NCBI RefSeq assembly: GCF_005239225.2
Contig: NC_133297.1
Coordinates: 17,658,147 to 17,722,146 of the forward strand
Source: Populus alba
Taxonomy: Eukaryota > Streptophyta > Magnoliopsida > Malpighiales > Salicaceae
Reading direction: 5' to 3'
Length of the DNA: 64,000 nucleotides
Shown: one piece after another, positions 23,531-34,250 of the stretch
How positions within the stretch are numbered: position 1 is the stretch's first letter
Layout of the letters: each line of letters begins with the position of its first letter
Translations under genes and position numbers: made by a program
Notes under the pieces: generated by a model
What the model was told of the DNA's origin: nothing
Databases searched by the model: none
What the model saw: only the letters and a program-made list of their open reading frames with translations

Positions 23531-26500
23531 TTTTTTTTTGTTAGATAATAGGGCGGATATCCCAATTCAATTTTTTTAAAAAAGGACGATATGTAGTTTG
23601 GCATACCTAAATGCTGGCTACTGTGGTGGGTGGAAAATCAGGGTGCTTTGTTTTTGTTCTCTAAAAACCAATATTCAACCACAAATACCTAGAAAACACT
23701 ATCATAACCTTGTTCAACCCATCCTTAAGTTTTAAAAGCGCAAAAAACCGGTTCAAAACAAAGAATCAACCTAGAACCTAATTTCTTTTATAAATCAGAT
23801 ATGTTTTTTAAGCTAGTTTCAAGGTAACAAAACATCTAATTCAAACTCTTCTCATCATATAAAACTATTTGGAATAAAAATATAATATTTTGGTGGTCGA
23901 AATTGTTGAAACAACACATTTCTTTCTCTAGGCTAAATTCTATCAATTGCCTCTCTCTCCTCTCATCTAATATAACTGAAAATGATGAAATAGAGATTTA
24001 GTACCAAAATAAATATTTGAAAAACACAAAAGACTGATCAACTTATAGCAAAAAAATTTGGGGGATAAAAATATACTTTACCAACAAATTTAAATGTGTC
24101 ACCCTGTTATTTGTGCATTGCACTTTAGTCACTTGTCTTGCAATTCAACCCTCACCCTAAAAATACATGCAATTGGATTCTAATTTTGGCTTAATTGTCT
24201 AAAATAAATGTTTGAGGTTCAAATTGATTTTTTTTTCAAAATTCCACTATTGTAATCCACGGTAAAATAAAAGGGTAAACAATGGTATAGCTACAGTAAA
24301 AACGCCAAATCATTTAGCTTCAAAGATAATTAATAAACAAAATCTATTCAACAACAAAGTGAAGTTAATTGAGCAAAAACGATAGTGTAAAGTACTAAAA
24401 CTAATTATAATTATGTATTAACTCCAATAAATTGATTTGAAGGTTAAAAATGCATACTCTCTTTTTTTAATTTCAGAGTCCGGATTTTAAGATTAACAAT
24501 CATGATAATTTATTAAATTACTTTAAATACGTGAGACCAGATAGAAAAATCATTTTATATTTTAAGATCGTTGGAGAGAAACATCCTTGAAATGATTTGA
24601 ATTAGTTTTAGTTAATGCACAATTCAAAAATAATCTTTACCGTTGAATAAATAATTATAATTATGTGTCATAATCTTTTTTCTTGGATGAGAAAATTAGC
24701 ATTATCCGAAACTCCTAACAAATTGAACTATATCCTTTTAGTTTTTAATTCAAATATTATTTTGTGGCCATTATGAATATTTAACTAATAAATTTCCCCA
24801 CATCAAATAATTTTTTCCATGAAAGGTTATACATTAAAAGTTGTATATTTTAGATATGTTAACCACCCATCAGTTACATGTATATTTTTTTTCATGGAAA
24901 AGAAGAATTAAAAAAAATATATATATGTTTTTATAGAGAAAATAAAAGTGGTATATGATCTTACAAAAAAACCTGTGATTTCTCCTTTAAGTACACATAT
25001 TAAGGACTTGGATAAACTAGAATATGTTTGGGAGTGTAATTGCGGTTGTTTTTTAAAGTATTTTTCATTCCAAAACACATTAAAATAATATTTTTTTTAT
25101 TTTTTAAAAATTATTTTTGATAAAAGCACACCAAAATGATTTGAAAACATAAAAAACATATTAATCTGAAGAAAAAAAATTTCAATTTTTTTTAAAACGC
25201 TTACAAAACTCAATGCCAAATAGAATTATCTCAAATGATTTTTTAACATTTTGGTATCTTCTTTTTCTTCTTTTTTTGAAATTTGATTGTTATGGCTGGA
25301 TGTATGTTTTATTGGGATTTTGCTTGCAATTTATTAAAACTTTATGATGATATTGCTAACATTTGGTATAAGAGCAGTATCTCTAATTTAATTTTGGTTT
25401 TATTTAAATTTCTGTTTGAGATCTCTTTGATTATTGTTCATAGTTTATCTATTAAATTATGTATATTATGTATGTTGAAACTCTATGCAAGCTAGATTTC
25501 TGTTGTTGTTTTACTTAAATATTGTATGCCTATATTTTACTCAAATATTGTATGCATATAAATATATTAATTAATTGCTTTTATTACAATTTACATCATT
25601 AATTGTTTATCTACAATGATTGCTTTTTTCAATTTATGTAATCTATATCTATTGCTAGATGATGATTTTTTTGTGAGTGAATTTTCACTTTTAAAAAGAT
25701 TGCCATGCAAATATTAATGTGCATCTTTAGACTATTAAGTATGTGTTTGGTATAAGAATGCATAATATTTTTTAAAATTGTTTTTTAATTGAAAAAATAT
25801 TTTTTTTATTTTTTATATCAACACATTAAAATCATAAAAAAAATATCAATTTGATATTTTTCAAGCTAAATGTACTTAGTACAATTCTAAATGAAAAAAA
25901 CAAATGGGTTTAAGTGTTATTGGAATAGCAATAATAGGCTATTGGGAATTGAATTTGAAACCTTTAAATTAAAGGATTAAAACATTTATTTTTGGCTACT
26001 ACTTGATTTTGATAGATCTATACATGTTTTTTTACATCAATAATTATAATTAATCATGTAGCTGTGATAATTCAACCCCACATAATGATTATATATATAT
26101 ATATAAAATTGCCCACGAGTCTATTAGAAATAAAATGTTAGTCCTATAATAAAGTAATTTAAATTGCTTGTGTTATAATCTAATTCCACTTGAAAGATTA
26201 TAATGACATGTTGATTTATTTATTAGAATTAATTTACAAGGGTAAATGTTCCATATTTGGCTTCGTTACATGTTTTATTTAGTGATCTTTTATTGTTTAT
26301 TTGCAGTTATTCAAATTTTATCTGTTATGAAGTTTTTATTTTTTTAATATTGCTCCTCTAAGGGGTGATAATTATGCTAACCGGAAGGAAAAAGTTATCC
26401 TTAAACATTTAATGTTCCATTAAATGTTCCACATTAATGTGCATGGACCTTCATTTATTACTTTGAATGGATGAACCTCCAAAGCCCACGAAATCAAGCA

Positions 26501-27457
26501 CAAAAGATGAGAAAACATAATATGATTTTTAGGAGTGATCCAATTGCTTATGTGCTCTTAGTTTCATATTAGAAAAAAGTATTCGTGGATCCATCCCTAA
26601 TTGTGCCAAAGCGAAAGAATATCTCAATTTGAGACTTTTAACAAGGCATTAATGAGCACCCCAATAAAAAAATGTGCTTCATAAAATTTAATGGCATTCA
26701 AGGTATACATTAGCAAAGACGCGGGATATAATTGCTATATTGAATTTGGAAATTGAAAGCAATTAGCAAAGATGCTGGAAATTTAATGGCATTCAAAGTA
26801 TACATTAGCAAAGTTCAAGGATTATTTTGAAATAAATAGCCAAGTTAATCAATGGAGGGCTTAATTGAAAAGATAATTTGAAATTAGAAGTCAATTTGGT
26901 TTAAAAATAAAGATGGGAAGAACTAATGATGAATTTGCAACAAATGGTTAAATTTGAAGGAATAAATTGATTCATTTAGGGACAAAATAATAATAAAAAA
27001 AGAGATTTATGAATTTTTGAAAAAACCAAGGACTAAATTAAAAATAAAAAGATCAATTAATTCAATTTCATGCTTAAATTGAAAGAGATTTCAAGATTAA
27101 ACATCTTAATTAAATGAAATTGAAAAACTTAAAAGCCAAAGATTGTAATGAAAAGGATTAAATATTAAAGGGACCAATTAACTATTTTAATAATTTAATT
27201 ATAGTCCTATTTGTTTTAGTCCAACCATTCAATCCAATTAATCCCAATTAAGTCCAATGGAGTTAAATTAATTCAATTAAGCCCATTTAATTCAAGTTTT
27301 AGGTCCAATATTTTTTCAATTGATTGATTTTAGTCCAGAATCCAATTAATCAATCATAGCAATTAATCACAAATTTCAATATCAATATTCTAGCTCTTAA
27401 TTCAAGATTTCCAACCTTTGTTATCAATATTTAGCACTAATTTGCAGTCTTGATTTG
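23531..27457. repeat. Left flank of Athila A, first copy of a duplicated segment
   Basis: From TTAGATAATAGGGCGGA onward this stretch is repeated at 49927-53859 with only scattered substitutions and small indels, right up to the Athila insertion point. It has no coding domain. The part from about 26830 to 27450 is rich in 'AATTGAAAAG', 'GGACTAAATT' and 'AGTCCAAT' words resembling the 17900-18500 LTR sequence in opposite orientation, so it may be LTR debris. Confidence 0.85.
25025..25222. mobile_element. Small TIR element (MITE-like), copy in the first duplicate
   Basis: Ends TGTTTGGGAGTG and CAATGCCAAATA pair as imperfect terminal inverted repeats (9 of 12). The interior carries the T-rich then A-rich pattern AACACATTAAAATAATATTT ... 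CACACCAAAATGATTTGAAA. The same element lies at 51433-51631. Confidence 0.55.
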
Positions 27458-27763
27458 TGACACGACCAAAAGATTGATGTCTTCTCCCAAGTGCAGGAGT
27501 GTCGAAGTAATAAATAACCGGCAAGACCGGGGTCGAACCACATAGAGGTTAATTGTACAAATTATAAATAACAATAATACAACAACAACAACAATAATAA
27601 CAACAATAATAACAACAATAATAATATTATTAATAATAATACTCAGTACGTGGCGTTGTTATACCTGAGAATGATCTAAAAGATCGGGTCACAGGTTTCC
27701 AGCCTATATACTGAGTTTATGAAAAGATGAAAGAGATATATTATATAATATAAACAGAATGTA

Positions 27764-27810
<47 letters not shown>

Positions 27811-27812
<2 letters not shown>

Positions 27813-28352
27813 TTAACAGTGATAATAATAATAACAATAAAAAGAGGAGGAAAAAATTAATGAGAACTTTGAGATGGAAGATTAATGTAAGGATTAAACA
27901 ATGATAAAAATAAATGTCAAGGTTAGAGGATCCACCAATGGTATTTCAAACAAGTATAATATAAACTCTTATTATTCAACCGGAAACCACACACAAAGGA
28001 GGTTCCAATTGGCCGATTTGTCATTAACAGCTCATTATAAATTATTAACATGATCATATTAATTATCTCATTTAATAATAATATTAACAGTGATAATAAT
28101 AATAATAACAATAAAAAGAGGAGGAAAAATTAATGAGAACTTTGAGATGGAAGATTAATGTAAGGATTAAACAATGATAAAAATAAATGTTAAGGTTAGA
28201 GGACCCACCAATGTATTTCAAACAAGTATAGTATAAACTCTTATTATTCAACCGGAAACCACACACAAAGGAGGTTCCAATTGGCCGATTTGTCATTAAC
28301 AGCTCATTATAAATTATTAACATGATCATATTAATTATCTCATTTACATAAC
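27811..28352. repeat. 271-bp tandem duplication inside the Athila A 3' LTR
   Basis: The block beginning TATTAACAGTGATAATAAT at 27811 recurs at 28082 and extends to about 28352. It holds AAAAAGAGGAGG, CACCAATG, CAACCGGAAACCACACACAA and CATGATCATATTAATT in each unit. The join is at an (AAT)n run. Element B and the solo LTR have one unit, so the duplication is specific to this LTR. Confidence 0.9.
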
Positions 28353-28868
28353 ACGAAACTTTTAAATATTATCAGGAATTCATGATGTTAATTGATGTTA
28401 ACAACAAATCAAGTACCTTTCATAGCCCAGGTGTAGGTAATACCATACGGTTGGGCTATGAGAGTGCCAAGCATTTGTTGTACCAAGTATTATACAACAC
28501 AAATCTAGATTAACCATTTAACAAGCAAGGTATTAAGAATTAGTAAGATAAAAAGATAAGACATGTTAATATTAAACATTAAGGTTCATGTTGAGTTTAT
28601 ACCATACTTGTTCTTACACCATTAGTGTAACCTTTTCACCTTGACATAATAAACTTAGCCAAACATAATGAAGAAGAGAAACATAAATAAATAAAACAAG
28701 AACATAAATAAGATACAAGTTAACTAAGGAAAGGAAAGGAAATGAAAAGCATAAACAAGATATTAATTAAAGCAAAACTTAAGAATTACAAAAAAAAATA
28801 TAAAGAGAGAAATAAAGAGCATGAACTTGATTTGAACAACCAAGCCCCTAAATACATGGCAAATGCCT

Positions 28869-28880
28869 CCTTTTATAGGC
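28869..28880 (-). promoter_or_regulatory. TATA box of Athila LTR promoter (element A, 3' LTR)
   Basis: GCCTATAAAAGG on the minus strand, followed by AGGCATTTGCCATG. The same motif occurs in the 5' LTR remnant (about 35033-35044), in element B (about 54903-54914) and in the solo LTR on the plus strand (about 48420-48431). It marks the U3/R border. Confidence 0.65.
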
Positions 28881-29554
28881 CAAAATTCAGAATTATTGAT
28901 TTGATGACTAATTGTTGAGTGGGTGACCAACTTTTGACTTGGTGAAAATCCTTATCTTCTTGTCTTAATAAAACAAAAATGCTAGCATCAGAACTGGGTC
29001 CAGATGTCCAAATGAAAGTTCTAGGAAATTATCTTAGCTTTCTAGGAAAAAAACAATGAGGTCATTTGGACTTCTATAACTCAAGATATGGGTTGAACAC
29101 TGAACAGTGTCTGGGCTGCAGGACAGATTTAGACTTCTTCGTTGTTGTTATAATTTGGACTTGAAAACGGCCTTCTTAGATCTTGATGTCCAAATGAAAG
29201 TTGTAGGCCTATGTCTTACTGAATTTGTGTAAAAATTTAAGGTCATTTGGACATCTAGAACTCGAGATATGACCCAATTACCGAACAATGTTCTAGTTTG
29301 GACTGCACCAACATCTCTTTTCCAAGTTTCACCCTCTCTTTATCTTCACAAATTTCAGTAGTTGAATTCATCAATCAATACTTTGATTTATGTGATAGAC
29401 CTGCATTTAAGATGAACATTTACCATATATTAGGGTATTTTATAGTATTAGACTTGTTATTATAAAACATGCTTTAGTTAAGGAGTTATTGATACTTTAA
29501 GTGCAAAATGATGATATAAAACCTTGATAAGTATGCACTTTTAAGTACTAATCA

Positions 29555-29565
29555 CACCCCCCAAC
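29555..29565 (-). other. Polypurine tract of Athila A
   Basis: The minus strand reads AGTTGGGGGGTG directly before the 3' LTR start TGATTAG. It is the RNase H-resistant primer for plus-strand DNA synthesis. An identical tract occurs in element B (55589-55599). Confidence 0.85.
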
Positions 29566-30758
29566 TAGCTTATTACTAGTCCCTAGTAATTAAAGCGTTA
29601 AACTAGAAAAACAATTTGCAAATTCCATAAAGCAAGGCATTCATCATTCAACTTACTTTAATATATCCAGATAAACAAAACTCTCATTAAATTCATATAT
29701 CTGCTCAATACCTCTTAAACAAGATATTACTAAACCTTTCTTTTGTGCTCAAAATATCAACATATAGTTATGGGGCTTTACTTGGAAGAAAAACAATTTT
29801 TTGCTCTAATGTTTAAGGCTAACTTCCTTAGGTTGAGATTATGATTATTTTTTTTTCTTTTATTTATTTATTTATTTATATACACATGCAACTTAAAACA
29901 CAATGCATCTTTAACCCATGTAACGAGTTTTAGGCTAATGACTCCTAGACCAGTTGGTCTTAGGGCATTAGGTGTTGAGACACCCCTACAAGCTTAGCAA
30001 CTCGGGTTGCAGATACTGATACAGAGATAGTGCAATGTTTGATTCCCTTAAGCTTTTCTCCTCAACCTATGTAACAAGCGTTGGGCCAATAGCTCCCAAG
30101 TCAGTTGACTTTAGGGTATTAAGTGTTAAAACACCCCTTCGGGCTTAATTGCTTAGGTTAGGAAGGCTACGAAACCAAACTTATCTACCTTTTTATTATC
30201 ATTGTTTTTTTTTTTTTGCAAATTATATACTATCCCTTTCCCTTAGTTGTTACCTTTAACAAAAGAACATAAATAATGTAATGATCTGATGTGCAACCCA
30301 CAATCATATGTTAAAGCGTGTGTGTGAAAATGAAGATTTAAAAATACTTGTTAAATGAGCATATGAGCAGAATCAAGTGCTACCAATACGAGAGTTTGTA
30401 AGCCTGAATATTTCAAGAAGTATTCTGATAGACCTTGTTAAGAATGTTTACTAAGATGCGTCTCAAGAGTCACTTTATCAAAAGAACTCCTTTTACTCTG
30501 CCATCCTAGTAACAACAGTTTTTGCAAATAGTTTATGAAATAGAAAACACAGGTTTTTTTTTAATTTTTTTTAAAAATATCAATTACTATCTTTTCCCCC
30601 CAACCAAAATGAGACATTGTCCTCAATGTCTTAAGGTAGAAAGATATAATATAGAAGACATAACCTGAAATAACGAACACTGACAAACCTGAAACACACT
30701 TAAACAAATAATAAGAAATAGTAAAACATAATAATAAAACCAAAAAGACACAAAGTTT
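29566..30758 (-). other. 3' non-coding region of Athila A, with a duplicated hairpin module
   Basis: About 1.2 kb between the LOG stop and the polypurine tract, with no protein domain. Two related blocks about 150 bp apart (29913-30003 and 30063-30152) each contain an inverted repeat of form NNNNNN-GT-NNNNNN: AGACCA/TGGTCT in the first, AAGTCA/TGACTT in the second. Each is followed by a second small inverted repeat (GGTGT..ACACC; GTGT..ACAC). Element B has the same region (about 55600-56789). Confidence 0.6.
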
Positions 30759-31412
30759 TTACAAACGAAGTCTCAAATCCAATCTAAGTTTTTTACGGCT
30801 TTCCTTAGTTGACCAATTTATGCGACTCATGGAGGGATTAATTACAGGGATGAAAGATTGTAATTGGTCAATCAATTGTTCAGCAGTAGCAGCAAAGATT
30901 ATGATTTGTTGTGCTGAAGATGTTAGAAATTCCTGTTCCACAGCATGATCAAGAAAAGACAACAACTTATCATAAAAACCATTAACATTTAACAAACCTA
31001 TGGGTTTATGGTGAATGTGCAGTTGGGCCCAAGAGGAAATATGAAAGATCTCTTCCAATGTGCCCAGACCACCTGGTAAGGCAATGAAGGCATCAACATG
31101 GTTAAACATTGCATTCAGTCGATCAGACATTGTGGGGATCTGTAATTCCTCTCCAATTGTTTTTCCAATGATGTCCCCTTGTGCTAAAGCTTTGGGGACA
31201 ACCCCCAAAACTTGACTACCTCCTAAAGATGCAGCTATTGACACTCCCCCCATTAACCCAAGGCTGCCTCCTCCATACACTAAATGAATCTTTCGCTCAG
31301 CTAGTACCTGACCAAGATAATTTGCTGATTCTAAAAACTCTTTTTCTTTCCCAGGACTTGATCCATCGAAAACACAAATATTGTTTATGTGATTACTTGA
31401 GGAACCTGCCAT
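30759..31412 (-). CDS. LOG-family cytokinin riboside 5'-monophosphate phosphoribohydrolase, retrotransposon cargo
   Basis: LOG enzymes convert cytokinin riboside 5'-monophosphates directly to active free bases. From ATG 31412 the ORF encodes 217 aa, the usual plant LOG length. The in-frame upstream ATG at 31499 only adds a hydrophobic 29-residue extension and is less likely. Visible motifs: NICVFDGSSPG (12-21; plant LOGs usually have Cys where Asp16 is), LVYGGGSLGLMGG (44-56), Arg98 in MSDRLNAMF, and the hallmark ALPGGLGTLEE (111-121), then SWAQL and PIGLLNVNGFYD (137-148). The Arg and motif Glu needed for activity are kept. The style resembles divergent LOG10-like paralogues. It is intronless although plant LOG genes are normally multi-exon, so capture from a processed RNA is likely. 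It sits in the sense orientation between an RNA-virus-like ORF and the polypurine tract. Element B holds a broken copy at 56790-57444. Enzyme activity is untested. Confidence 0.9.
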   Translation of the reverse strand: MAGSSSNHINNICVFDGSSPGKEKEFLESANYLGQVLAERKIHLVYGGGSLGLMGGVSIAASLGGSQVLGVVPKALAQGDIIGKTIGEELQIPTMSDRLNAMFNHVDAFIALPGGLGTLEEIFHISSWAQLHIHHKPIGLLNVNGFYDKLLSFLDHAVEQEFLTSSAQQIIIFAATAEQLIDQLQSFIPVINPSMSRINWSTKESRKKLRLDLRLRL

Positions 31413-31665
31413 TTCTACACATGTCTGTATTTGATGAATGTATGGGTTGAGTAGAAATGAAGGGAAGGAAGAGAAGAAGATGAGAAATTGAAAATGCAAT
31501 CATACCACCTATATGTAGGCCATCTGTAGTCTCACACACACACACACACTCTCTCTTTCTCTTTATTAATTATTTATTTTGAAAAAGCATATATATGTAC
31601 AGGTAGTTGTGATTATGGCTCACATTTTCCCTTGGTTTTACATCCAAGAACGGCTTAAACGCCCT

Positions 31666-32214
31666 CTATGGGTCGGGGATAGGCTTCCCATCCAGTTTTT
31701 TTAAAAACTGGCAAACAGGGTCTTTTTTAGTCAGATTCCCAAGACTAAGTCGAGCATGTTCTTTATGGAATTGGGGCCATAAATCATAAATTGCACGATG
31801 CACATCTCCACTAGGGTGCGTCTCAAGAGTCAATAGAAGATTATCTAAAGACCCCTTACTCAGGCCATCCTTAATGAATTGTATTTTATCTTCACGGTTT
31901 ACAGATACCATTCCTAAAGAATGACATGTTGCATTACAAGTCCATATGACACATTTGTGACAGACTTGCAGTCGTTTTGCACGACGTTTCTTTGCAAAAG
32001 TACTTTTACTTGTTCCAGGCATGTATGAAATGAAAGAATTGGAGGACTCACCTGATAACCGAACCTTTGCTTCAATCAGCCAACAAATATCTTCAGGAAT
32101 TCCATGATTCATTAACAACCTCAATCTCGCACATCTAGCACGGTAAATTTTTGTAATCGCATTTTGAGGCAGAGCGGGAAAATACTTTTTCGATTTTTCA
32201 AGAGTGGTGTCCAT
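31666..32214 (-). CDS. Cysteine-rich nucleic-acid-binding-like protein, resembles carlavirus-type NABP; retrotransposon cargo
   Basis: 182 aa from ATG 32214; an upstream in-frame ATG at 32274 would add a 20-residue hydrophobic leader. Seen: an N-terminal helical region with IYRARCARLRLLM and GIPEDICWLIEAKV (23-51), then STFAKKRRAKR (71-81), then a Cys cluster C85, C88, C93, C97 with H98, then VSVNREDKIQFIKDGL, and a C-terminal extension of about 65 residues rich in Leu and His. The order (short N-terminal domain, Ser/Thr-aromatic-Ala before an Arg/Lys run, CxxC finger, then a short 'N..K...FI..G' segment) resembles the small cysteine-rich nucleic-acid-binding proteins at the 3' end of carlavirus and related plant RNA virus genomes, some of which affect RNA silencing. 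The Cys spacing is tighter than I expect for that family, and the C-terminal tail is extra. The viral assignment is inference and could be convergent. The ORF lies between integrase and LOG on the same strand. Confidence 0.6.
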   Translation of the reverse strand: MDTTLEKSKKYFPALPQNAITKIYRARCARLRLLMNHGIPEDICWLIEAKVRLSGESSNSFISYMPGTSKSTFAKKRRAKRLQVCHKCVIWTCNATCHSLGMVSVNREDKIQFIKDGLSKGSLDNLLLTLETHPSGDVHRAIYDLWPQFHKEHARLSLGNLTKKDPVCQFLKKLDGKPIPDP

Positions 32215-32425
32215 TTTCAAATGAGAATTGGATGAGAGATTCAAAGAAAGAAGAAAGAGCAGAGAATTGCACAATTATATATACCGATATCAGTTATCAT
32301 GGAAAACTGAAAGAACCGACTTAAAAGTCACAGAGTACCGCTATCCGCCATTTGACCGGGGTGAGAGAAACTAGCAAAACAAAAGATACACCAAAACATA
32401 ACACAAAACAATGTGAGAAAAAGAA

Positions 32426-33640
32426 TCATTCTTTATATACAGGATCACTCAATTCAATAGAGTCATTTTCAACTGAAAAATTGTCAAAATAAACTTTCAA
32501 CCGATGCCCATTTACCTTGAAAACATTTCCATTCTTTGGATTTTCTATATCACAGGCCCCATATGGATACACATGTTTCACAATAAAAGGACCGCTCCAT
32601 CTTGATCTTAGTTTTCCAGGAAATAAATGGAGTCGAGAATTATAAAGCAAGACTTTTTGACCAACATTGAATGTTTTTGTCAGTATTTTCTTGTCATGAA
32701 ACTCTTTGAGTCTTGCTTTATTAATTCTTGAATTGTCATATGCATCATTTCTTATTTCCTCAAGCTCATTTATTTGTAATTTTCGCAGCTGACTAGCATC
32801 ATCAATGTTCGAATTGGAAGCTTTAATAGCCCAATAAGCTTTATGTTCAATTTCCACAGGCAAGTGATAAGGTTTTCCATATACTAGTCTATAAGGTGAC
32901 ATACCTAATGATGTTTTATACGCAGTTCGATAAGCCCAAAGTGCATCATTAAGTCTTAAAGACCAGTCTTTCCGATTAGGGTTCACCGTTTTCTCTAAGA
33001 TCTGTTTAATCTCCCTATTAGCAAGTTCTACTTGTCCACTCGTCTGAGGGTGATAAGGGGTGGCAACTTTGTATGTGATTCCATATTTTTTCATTAAAGA
33101 CTCAAATGGCTTGTTGCAAAAATGTGTTCCACCATCTCTTATCATGGCTCGAGGGATTTCAAATTGACTTAAAATGTTTTCTTTCAAAAACTTTATCACT
33201 GTTTGTGATCATTGGTTCGACTTGGAATTGCCTTTATCCATTTTGAAACATAATCTACTGCGACCAATATGTACAAGAAACCAAACGATGGAGGAAATGG
33301 ACCTATGAAATCTATACCCCAACAGTCAAAGATCTCAATGACAAGAATAGGATTTAAAGGCATCATGTGACGTTTCGAAATAGATCCTAACTTTTGACAA
33401 TTTTCACAAGTCTTACAGAATGCATGTGAGTCTTTGAACATGGTGGGCTAGTAAAATCCACTTTGTAAGATTTTTGCAGTTGTCTTTCTTGATGAGAAAT
33501 GACCCCCACATGCCTCAGAATGACAAAATTTAATGACACTACTTACCTCATTGTCAGGAATGCATCTTCGAAATATTTGATCAGGACAATATTTGAATAA
33601 ATAAGGGTCATCCCAATAAAAGTTCACTTCATTCAAGAAC
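32426..33640 (-). pseudogene. pol: Integrase of Athila A (frameshifted)
   Basis: DDE integrase. The N-terminal zinc region ([16 protein letters not shown] ... [11 protein letters not shown]) is followed by [10 protein letters not shown] (first Asp), [14 protein letters not shown] (second Asp) and [15 protein letters not shown] (Glu). The C-terminal domain has [22 protein letters not shown], with the GPF motif, and ends [11 protein letters not shown] ... VYKE at TGA 32426-32428. This is classic Athila. Lesions: a 1-T deletion near 33197 (element B has TTTT where A has TTT), a TAG replacing Trp at about 33448-33450, and indels near 33560 and 33630. The catalytic triad is intact but the frame is not. 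Confidence 0.9.
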
Positions 33641-33865
33641 TTTCTTTTGTCTTGGGGTACTCTAATGAGCTGACAATTGTCCTGAAACAAGAAAATTAAC
33701 AATATTAGCAAACCAAGGCATCGTAGAGACAGAAAATAAAGATTCATCAGGAAAGTAGTCATCGATTGGTGTGATGTCAGATCTCGAATCGGTTGTCAAT
33801 CTTGACAAATGATCCGCGACAACATTTTCGGTGCCTTTCTTGTCTTTGATTGTGATATCAAATTC

Positions 33866-34223
33866 TTAAAGTAACAAAATCCACCGCACCAATCTAGCCT
33901 TAGAATTTTTCTTAGAGAGAAGATATTTCAATGCTGCATGATCACTAAAAACAACAACAGGTGAGCCAACAAGATAAGATCTAAACTTGTCACATGCAAA
34001 TACTACTGCAAGTAATTCTTTTTCAGTGGTAGTGTAATTCATTTGAGCACTATTTAAAGTTTTACTTGCATAGTAAATCACATAAGATTTCTTATCTTTT
34101 CTTTGTCCCAAGACAGCACCCACGACATAATCACTAGCGTCACACATTATTTCAAAAGGTAGTGACCAATCAGGAGGTTGAATGACAAGAGCAAAAGTAA
34201 GCAAGCTTTTAAGTTTAACAAAG
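33866..34223 (-). pseudogene. pol: RNase H fragment of Athila A, truncated at a deletion junction
   Basis: Reads [27 protein letters not shown] ... [40 protein letters not shown] ... [16 protein letters not shown], a Ty3-type RNase H with the catalytic Asp of CDAS and the Glu of EKELLA. Homology with element B stops at about 34223 (AACAAAG), where filler DNA and then LTR sequence follow. RT, protease and gag are gone. A stop replaces Gln or Glu in ILLLQEF (about 33867). Confidence 0.88.
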
Positions 34224-34250
34224 TTTAACTTTTAAGCTTTTAAGCTTTTA
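34224..34250. other. Deletion junction with short filler DNA
   Basis: Between the RNase H fragment and LTR sequence lie about 27 bp made of repeated TTTTAAGC words, apparently copied from the adjacent AAGCTTTTAAGTTTAAC. This is typical of error-prone end joining with templated insertion. The LTR side resumes at a (TAA)n run. Confidence 0.75.

Larger units (their letters stand above)
27458..29554 (-). repeat. 3' LTR of Athila A
   Basis: On the minus strand it runs TGATTAGTACTTAAAAGTGC ... GGTCGTGTCA. Length 2097 bp, versus 1729 bp in element B, because of a 271-bp tandem duplication and longer (AAT)n/(AAC)n runs (about 27565-27640, 27765-27810). A TATA box (CTATAAAAGG, minus strand) lies at about 28869-28880. 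Confidence 0.93.

Noticed and set aside
31181..31450. Plus-strand ORF opposite the LOG gene
   Set aside because: Antisense shadow of the LOG coding sequence with no domain of its own.
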